Notes under the pieces: generated by a model
What the model was told of the DNA's origin: nothing
Databases searched by the model: none
The model's input: the letters and a program-made list of their open reading frames with translations, nothing else
Source: Ascidiaceihabitans sp.
Lineage (GTDB): Bacteria > Pseudomonadota > Alphaproteobacteria > Rhodobacterales > Rhodobacteraceae
Length of the DNA: 12,371 bases
Direction: 5' to 3'
NCBI GenBank assembly: GCA_023301665.1
Contig: JALZUL010000227.1
Span: 1 to 12,371 of the forward strand
Shown: positions 7,955-12,371 of the stretch, one piece after another
Layout: each line of letters starts with the position of its first letter
Numbering within the stretch: the first letter of the stretch is position 1
Position numbers and translations under genes: made by a program

Positions 7955-9006
7955 TGCCCCATCTCAGCCATCAGACGCGCCTGCCCGTCCGCTGTTAGCG
8001 CATCCACCATTTCGTCCAAATCGCCGCCCATAACCGCATCAAGCTTATAGAGCGTCAGATTGATCCGGTGGTCCGTCATCCGACCTTGCGGGAAATTATA
8101 GGTTCTAATCCGCTCGGAACGATCCCCGCTCCCAACCTGTGCTGCACGATCTGAACTGCGCTCGTCATCGATACGGTTACGTTCCAGATCATAAAGACGC
8201 GCGCGCAAAACTTGCATCGCAATCTCACGGTTGCGGTGTTGGGATTTTTCAGAGCTGGTCACAATCAAACCCGTAGGAAGGTGCGTGATACGCACCGCAC
8301 TGTCTGTTGTATTTACGTGCTGACCCCCTGCCCCAGATGAGCGATAGGTATCGATGCGAATATCATTGGCTTCAATCTTGATGTCCACGTCTTCGGCTTC
8401 GGGCAGCACCGCAACTGTCGCGGCAGAGGTATGAACACGCCCCCCGCTTTCTGTTGTCGGAACACGCTGCACACGGTGCACGCCACTTTCGTATTTCAAA
8501 CGGGCAAAAACATTTTCACCCTTGATGTGAGCGACCACCTCTTTAATGCCGCCAAGCTCAGTGGTTTGTTCTTCGATGATTTCGACTTTCCAGCCTCGGG
8601 CGTCTGCATATCGCTGATACATGCGCAGCAAGTCACCTGCGAACAAGGCAGCCTCATCGCCACCTGTGCCAGGGCGGATTTCGAGCATCGCAGGCTTCGC
8701 GTCAGCTGCATCTTTGGGCAACAACGCCAATTGCAACGCTGCTTCCGCTTCGGGCAATTCGGCCTTAAGGCGCGGCAGTTCTTCGCGCGCAAGCTCGGCC
8801 ATATCTGGATCAGCCAACATCTCTTCGGCTTCTTCCATATCACTTAGGATTTGGCGGTACGCGTTGATCTGTTCAACGACAGGTTTGAGGTCTGAATATT
8901 CCTTGGCCAAAGTGGCGATATCGCCACCTGCGGTTCCATCGGACATCGACGCTTCCAGAAATTGAAAGCGTTGGTTTATCTGTTCTAGGCGTTCTGCTGG
9001 GATCAT
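7951..9006 (-). CDS. prfA: Peptide chain release factor 1 (RF1)
   Basis: This 351-residue protein recognises UAA and UAG stop codons and triggers hydrolysis of the peptidyl-tRNA. The codon-reading PxT tripeptide is P183-T184-T185 (RVPTTESGGRVHTSA), which marks RF1 rather than RF2 (SPF). The catalytic GGQ is at 227-229 (SSGAGGQHVNTTDSAV) and is the target of the neighbouring PrmC. The N-terminal helical domain (about 1-100), the RPGTGGDEAALFAGDL segment at 111-126 and the C-terminal domain (SGDRSERIRTYNFPQGRMTD) are complete. The start at 9006 has AGGA about eight bases upstream. The gene is divergent from the small secreted protein at 9069, so its promoter must lie between or inside that gene. 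Confidence 0.98.
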   Translation of the reverse strand: MIPAERLEQINQRFQFLEASMSDGTAGGDIATLAKEYSDLKPVVEQINAYRQILSDMEEAEEMLADPDMAELAREELPRLKAELPEAEAALQLALLPKDAADAKPAMLEIRPGTGGDEAALFAGDLLRMYQRYADARGWKVEIIEEQTTELGGIKEVVAHIKGENVFARLKYESGVHRVQRVPTTESGGRVHTSAATVAVLPEAEDVDIKIEANDIRIDTYRSSGAGGQHVNTTDSAVRITHLPTGLIVTSSEKSQHRNREIAMQVLRARLYDLERNRIDDERSSDRAAQVGSGDRSERIRTYNFPQGRMTDHRINLTLYKLDAVMGGDLDEMVDALTADGQARLMAEMGQ

Positions 9007-9033
9007 ATGCTGTTCCTGCGCGATAGATGTGAT

Positions 9034-9068
9034 TTGGTCAAGAGCCGCATCTGTGCTATCATCTTATT
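9034..9068 (+). promoter_or_regulatory. Sigma70-type promoter for the small secreted protein
   Basis: TTGGTC (9034-9039), a 17-base spacer, and TATCAT (9057-9062, five of six matches to TATAAT) form a plausible housekeeping promoter. Six bases after the -10 box comes the ATG at 9069, exactly where transcription would begin. No Shine-Dalgarno sequence is present in ATCATCTTATT before the ATG, consistent with a leaderless mRNA. The -35 match is only moderate. Confidence 0.5.
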
Positions 9069-9096
9069 ATGAAGCGTTTTGTTTGCATTTTAATGC
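9066..9096 (-). promoter_or_regulatory. Possible prfA promoter overlapping the divergent start codon
   Basis: On the minus strand CATAAT (9071-9066) matches five of six -10 bases and is preceded, after 17 bases, by a weak -35-like ATTAAA. Transcription would start near 9059, giving prfA a leader of about 50 bases. The -10 box would cover the ATG of the gene at 9069, so the two promoters would compete. The -35 is poor, and this is only a guess prompted by the need for a prfA promoter here. Confidence 0.2.
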
Positions 9097-9371
9097 TGCT
9101 TGGCCAAACCGCGCAGGCAGATGTATTAACGCCCCAAGGGCGCACGATCGATTGCTATTGTACCGATCGTTCTGGAAGCCGTGTCGAGCTCGGCCAAACA
9201 ATATGCTTACAAGTGGATGGTCGCAGCTTTTTGGCCCAATGCCAGATGTCTTTGAACGTGCCAATGTGGCGTGAAATGCAATCCGGATGCCTGAGCAGTT
9301 CACTTCAGCGTGGACATCAGCTTTTGCAATCGCGCAGCGTTGACCCCGAAATCTTTGCGACCAAATCGTAA
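9069..9371 (+). CDS. Small secreted cysteine-rich protein, function unknown
   Basis: This 100-residue protein has a short signal peptide (MKRFVCILMLLGQTAQA, cleavage after residue 17), so the mature form is about 83 residues and probably periplasmic. It holds five cysteines after cleavage: C29 and C31 (DCYCTD), C46 (ELGQTICLQ), C58 (FLAQCQMS) and C74 (QSGCLSS). It also has the segment MSLNVPMWRE. I recognise this as the style of a conserved small hypothetical protein of Rhodobacteraceae but know no function. The odd cysteine number leaves one free for an intermolecular bond or ligand if two disulfides form. It lacks a CXXC thioredoxin or CXXCH haem motif. No Shine-Dalgarno is visible; see the promoter at 9034. 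Residues 78-100 are encoded opposite the 3' end of the DUF1499 gene. Confidence 0.78.
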   Translation: MKRFVCILMLLGQTAQADVLTPQGRTIDCYCTDRSGSRVELGQTICLQVDGRSFLAQCQMSLNVPMWREMQSGCLSSSLQRGHQLLQSRSVDPEIFATKS

Positions 9372-9722
9372 CCGACCAAACATCTTTACTGTTTCACCAG
9401 ATTGCTCAAGCGTCGTGTAATCAGGAAAGCCGAACCATTTGCTGCGCGTGACATAGGTCACATGGGCCTCGCTGCTAGATCCAGCAAGCAATGTCGTGCG
9501 CTCGATCCCCTTTAACGCAGTTTCCAAAGCCGAAAACGTGCCACTTTCAGCGACAACAATACGAACAGCACCAGATCCAAGATCTTTGTCTTGGGTCGCA
9601 TCAATCGATTGATGCCAGCGCTCGGCCTCAGATGGGGCAAGGCGCACATACCCAATCACCCCAGTCACCGCACAGATCGAAAAACACACCAATACCATTT
9701 TGATTGTTCCCCATTTCAACAT
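9300..9722 (-). CDS. DUF1499 family protein, membrane-anchored or exported
   Basis: The 140-residue product has one N-terminal hydrophobic segment (about 9-25, MVLVCFSICAVTGVIGYV) followed by RLAPSEAERWH and a soluble domain. SSSEAHVTYVTRSKWFGFPD (82-101) and GRLRFGRKDFGVNAARL (116-132) are the DUF1499 hallmarks. The family has no established biochemical role that I know of. It starts 13 bases after the upstream ureohydrolase stop, so it is probably co-transcribed. Two starts are possible: ATG at 9722 (used here, weak GCGGA upstream) and ATG at 9698, which has a better GGGGA nine bases upstream and begins directly at the hydrophobic segment. The last 72 bases overlap the convergent small-protein gene. 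Confidence 0.85.
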   Translation of the reverse strand: MLKWGTIKMVLVCFSICAVTGVIGYVRLAPSEAERWHQSIDATQDKDLGSGAVRIVVAESGTFSALETALKGIERTTLLAGSSSEAHVTYVTRSKWFGFPDYTTLEQSGETVKMFGRLRFGRKDFGVNAARLQKLMSTLK

Positions 9723-9735
9723 AGATTTTTTCCGC

Positions 9736-10683
9736 TTAGCGATAGGTCACATTTGGCAAGATGCACAACAGTTCAAACAACAAATTCGCGCCTGTGAGCG
9801 CAGTATTTCCCGTTGTATCATAGGGCGGTGAGACCTCTACAAGGTCACATCCAACAACATTGACCCCCTTTAGTGCGCGGATCAGCTCTAGCGCTTGAGG
9901 TGTTGTGAGGCCGCCAATCTCAGGCGTCCCTGTGCCCGGTGCAAAAGCCGGGTCCAGACTGTCAATATCGTAGGTGATATAGGTGGGCACATCCCCGATA
10001 TCACGCCGTATCTCAGCGCCTAAATGAGAAAGCGATTTGTGCCACAACTCATGGGCTGGAAACTGTTGGAACCCCCAGTCAGCGGCTTCAGTAAAATCGG
10101 TTGAGGCATAACCAGTGCCACGCAAACCGACCTGATATGTCTTTTCGGGGCGGATTAAGCCCTCTTCATACGCGCGCCGGAAAACCGTGCCGTGGGTTTC
10201 GCGCTCGCCAAACATCTCGTCATTTACATCAGCGTGGGCATCCACATGAACCAATGCAACAGGCCCATGGCGTTTGGCGATAGAACGTAAAATTGGAAGC
10301 GTAATAGAATGGTCACCACCAATGGCGACGGGAACAACATCGTACTTTAATATCGCATCGTAACTCTCTGCAATTATGCGCAAACTATCGCTCAACGAAA
10401 ACGTATTAATCGCCAAATCACCGATGTCAGCGATCTGCAAACCATCAAACGGCGCCGCGCCAGTTTGTAAGTTATAAGGACGGATCATCGCAGATTGCGT
10501 GCGCACCTCTTTAGGGCCAAACCGCGTGCCTGAGCGCCACGATGTACCGATATCCATCGGCACCCCCAAGATTGCTGCATCCAACCCACCAAGGTCATTG
10601 GCTGACGGTAGACGCATAAAGGTATTTGGCCCGGAAAAACGAGCAAGATCATTGCCACTGATAGGTTGGTTCTTACCCGTCAT
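9736..10683 (-). CDS. Ureohydrolase, guanidinobutyrase-like (agmatinase family)
   Basis: This 315-residue enzyme of the arginase/agmatinase fold hydrolyses a guanidino group to urea and an amine using two metal ions. All six ligands are present: H125 (GGDHS), D148, H150 and D152 (DAHAD), D239 and D241 (DIDSLDPAFAPGTGTPE). H164 (ETHGTVF) and E283 (LVEVSPP) are also kept. TFMRLPSANDL at the start, GTGTPEIGGLTT and the TALTGANLLFELLCIL end resemble, from memory, Pseudomonas 4-guanidinobutyrase/3-guanidinopropionase more than E. coli SpeB. The likely reaction is therefore 4-guanidinobutyrate to GABA plus urea, although automated annotation would say agmatinase. The start overlaps the previous ureohydrolase gene by 11 bases, with GGAGA seven bases before it. 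Exact substrate and metal (Mn or Ni) are not visible. Confidence 0.88.
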   Translation of the reverse strand: MTGKNQPISGNDLARFSGPNTFMRLPSANDLGGLDAAILGVPMDIGTSWRSGTRFGPKEVRTQSAMIRPYNLQTGAAPFDGLQIADIGDLAINTFSLSDSLRIIAESYDAILKYDVVPVAIGGDHSITLPILRSIAKRHGPVALVHVDAHADVNDEMFGERETHGTVFRRAYEEGLIRPEKTYQVGLRGTGYASTDFTEAADWGFQQFPAHELWHKSLSHLGAEIRRDIGDVPTYITYDIDSLDPAFAPGTGTPEIGGLTTPQALELIRALKGVNVVGCDLVEVSPPYDTTGNTALTGANLLFELLCILPNVTYR

Positions 10684-11641
10684 TTCGTATTCTCCAGCCT
10701 AAAAGACAGCAAAGCTCCGTCGCCACATGCGCCCCTGCAATCGCTGTCGCGCCAGTGGTATCAAAGGGCGGTGACACTTCGACCACATCGCCGCCTTTGA
10801 TGTTGATCCCTGCAAGGTCGCGCAGCAAAACCGCCGCTTGCGCGGACGTCAGCCCACCCCAAACGGGTGTTCCGGTCCCAGGCGCATAAGCCGGATCCAA
10901 ACCGTCGATATCAAACGTCAGATAAGTCGGGTTGTCACCAACGATCTCTTTGGCACGACGTGCCACTTCGGCGGCACCAATTTCATGAACCTCGCGGGCG
11001 TCAATGATGTTGACCCCAAGCGTGTCCTCATTGTGCGTTCTAATCCCAATCTGGACCGAGCGCGCAGGATCAACCAATCCCATTTTCACCGCCTTATAAA
11101 ACATCGTGCCATGATCAACGCGGTCCATGTTATCGTCAGCCCAAGTATCCGTATGTGCATCGACTTGGATCAAAGACATCGGCCCATATTTTTCGGCATA
11201 GGCTTTGAGGATTGGAAAGCTGATGTAGTGATCCCCACCCAGTGTAACCGAGGCCGCGCCACCGGCGAGAATGGTGCGAATGTGCTCAGTCAAAGCTGCG
11301 GGAAAAGCAGGGATATTGGCGTAATCAAACGCCAGATCGCCGTAATCGATGATCGCCGTTTCGCTGAGCGGATCAAAGGGCCAGCCGTATACCGCATCAG
11401 GAGCTTGAAGCGAGGATGCCTCGCGGATCGCGCGTGGCCCAAGGCGAGTGCCCGGGCGATTGGTAACGGCCTGATCAAACGGAACGCCCGTTACGGCAAT
11501 GTCTACGCCTGTCAGGTCCTTGGTATAACGGCGGCGTAGGAAAGACAGCGCCCCCCCAAAGGTATTCTCGTAACTTTGCCCACGCAGTTCCTCACGCGTA
11601 AAGGCCTGATCCACCTGTTCCTTTGCGTCCTCTAAACCCAT
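10673..11641 (-). CDS. speB: Agmatinase SpeB-like ureohydrolase
   Basis: This 322-residue cytosolic ureohydrolase probably converts agmatine to putrescine plus urea. Metal ligands are complete: H138 (GGDHY), D161, H163 and D165 (DAHTD), D244 and D246 (YLTFDIDGLDPAYAPGTGTP). H177 (VDHGTMFYKA) and E288 (VVEVSPP) are present. The blocks DHGTMFY, SVQIGIRT, YLTFDID and GTGTPVWGGLTS match E. coli SpeB closely, unlike the downstream paralogue. The N-terminal 25 residues (FTREELRGQSYENTFGGALS) are an extension relative to short agmatinases. It starts two bases after the amidohydrolase stop with AAAGGG six bases upstream, and its end overlaps the next ureohydrolase by 11 bases. The symbol is given because of the strong SpeB-like blocks; the true substrate could be another guanidino compound. 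Confidence 0.88.
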   Translation of the reverse strand: MGLEDAKEQVDQAFTREELRGQSYENTFGGALSFLRRRYTKDLTGVDIAVTGVPFDQAVTNRPGTRLGPRAIREASSLQAPDAVYGWPFDPLSETAIIDYGDLAFDYANIPAFPAALTEHIRTILAGGAASVTLGGDHYISFPILKAYAEKYGPMSLIQVDAHTDTWADDNMDRVDHGTMFYKAVKMGLVDPARSVQIGIRTHNEDTLGVNIIDAREVHEIGAAEVARRAKEIVGDNPTYLTFDIDGLDPAYAPGTGTPVWGGLTSAQAAVLLRDLAGINIKGGDVVEVSPPFDTTGATAIAGAHVATELCCLLGWRIRNDG

Positions 11642-11643
11642 CT

Positions 11644-12371
11644 TTAGCCCTTTATCGGTTGCGCGGTTTCTACCAGACGCGCAAAAAACGAGGCCCCAAC
11701 CGGCGCGACCTCATCGTTGAAATTGTATTCAGGGTGGTGCAACCCAGCACTTGCTCCCTGCCCCATAAATAAATAGGCTCCCGGGCGTTTTTCGAGCATA
11801 TATGCGAAATCCTCAGACCCCATCACGGGCTCCATCTGATCCTCAACCGCATCTTCACCCGAAACATCCCGCGCAGCTTGCGTGGCAAGCGTAACACCCG
11901 CTTGGGTGTTCACAGTTGGGGGGTAGCCACGATTAAAAACCATCTGTGCACTGCATCCATAACTCGCGGCTTGTCCCGCAACGATTTCTTCCAAACGACG
12001 TTCGGCCATGTTTCTCACGTCTGCCTCAAAAGTTCTTACCGTTCCGTTAATATATGCCGTTTCAGGAATTACATTATCAACTGTGCCCGTATGGATCTGC
12101 GTCACCGAAATCACCAACTGCTTGGACGCGTCTACATTCCGGCTGACAATCGTTTGGATCGCCTGCGCCACGGAACATGCAGCCAAGACAGGATCAACGG
12201 TGTCATGCGGGTTCGCCCCGTGCCCTCCACGCCCTGTTATCGTGATGTCAAAAGTATCAGCGGCCGCCATCAATGGCCCTGCTGTGGTGAAAAAGCTGCC
12301 TTCGGGGAAATCAGGCGCGTTGTGAATCCCGTAGACCTGCGCAATGTCAAAGGTCTCCATGATCCCTTCGT
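11644..12371 (-). CDS. M20-family amidohydrolase/aminoacylase (5' partial)
   Basis: The frame stays open to the window edge, so the start and roughly the N-terminal third to half lie beyond base 12371. The ATG at 12360 is internal, since YGIHNAP is a mid-protein motif. The visible part holds that metal-site motif at about 10-16 (numbered from the internal Met). The lid/dimer domain carries GRGGHGANPHDTVDP at 43-57, followed by VTQIHTGTVDNVIPE, GSEDFAY at 181-187 and the C-terminal metal ligand in LHHPEYNFND. These fit the peptidase M20D group (hippurate hydrolase, N-acyl amino acid and IAA-conjugate hydrolases), which removes acyl groups from amines using divalent metal. The N-terminal Cys/His metal motif cannot be checked. 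It sits two bases before speB, so it is co-transcribed. Substrate unknown; an N-acylated amine or guanidino compound is a guess from context. Confidence 0.9.
   Translation of the reverse strand, partial: EGIMETFDIAQVYGIHNAPDFPEGSFFTTAGPLMAAADTFDITITGRGGHGANPHDTVDPVLAACSVAQAIQTIVSRNVDASKQLVISVTQIHTGTVDNVIPETAYINGTVRTFEADVRNMAERRLEEIVAGQAASYGCSAQMVFNRGYPPTVNTQAGVTLATQAARDVSGEDAVEDQMEPVMGSEDFAYMLEKRPGAYLFMGQGASAGLHHPEYNFNDEVAPVGASFFARLVETAQPIKG

Noticed and set aside
8431..8847. Open frames on both strands within prfA
   Set aside because: They overlap a complete, motif-bearing RF1 gene and have no plausible product.
10838..11539. A 233-codon plus-strand open frame opposite the SpeB-like gene
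   Set aside because: The minus-strand frame encodes a complete ureohydrolase with all motifs. The plus-strand translation has no recognisable domain and is explained by codon bias of the real gene.
1..12371. Search for insertion sequences, integrase or att sites, tRNA/rRNA genes and CRISPR arrays
   Set aside because: No terminal repeats, transposase motifs, cloverleaf-like segments or regular repeats were seen by eye. Every stretch longer than about 230 bases is coding.

Overview
The window reads as an ordinary, gene-dense stretch of an alphaproteobacterial chromosome, most likely from the Rhodobacteraceae (marine Roseobacter type). This placement rests on gene order and protein style: an LptG-LptD-SurA-PdxA-RsmA operon, a PrfA-PrmC-DUF4167 block, a short Cys-rich secreted protein and a DUF1499 protein. 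The base composition is moderate for that family. I see no insertion sequence, phage gene, CRISPR array, tRNA or rRNA.

Plus-strand block, 1-6203. Five genes are packed with 1- or 4-base overlaps. They are lptG (5' end outside the window), lptD, a SurA-type periplasmic chaperone/isomerase, pdxA and rsmA. The first three build the outer membrane: LptG is part of the LPS extractor, LptD inserts LPS into the outer leaflet, and SurA chaperones LptD and other barrels. PdxA (vitamin B6 synthesis) and RsmA (16S rRNA dimethylation) share the transcript, as in many proteobacteria. A compact hairpin that begins in the rsmA stop codon closes the block.

Minus-strand block, 9006 down to 6196. prfA (release factor 1) overlaps prmC, whose product methylates the release factor GGQ glutamine. 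A 223-base gap follows that looks like a structured leader, then a DUF4167 gene. The block ends at the same hairpin, which has its good U-tract on this strand.

Island at 9069-9371. A 100-residue secreted Cys-rich protein sits divergent from prfA. Its predicted promoter places the transcription start at or next to the ATG, so the mRNA may be leaderless. Its 3' end overlaps the convergent DUF1499 gene by 72 bases.

Minus-strand block, 12371 down to 9300. An M20-family amidohydrolase (5' end outside the window) is followed by two different ureohydrolases and a DUF1499 membrane-anchored protein, tightly spaced. One ureohydrolase looks like a true agmatinase and the other like guanidinobutyrase. 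Together they suggest catabolism of agmatine and guanidino acids to urea plus putrescine or GABA. Both keep every metal ligand. This cluster and the small secreted protein are the least housekeeping-like parts of the window. I found no clear evidence of a wholly new system.
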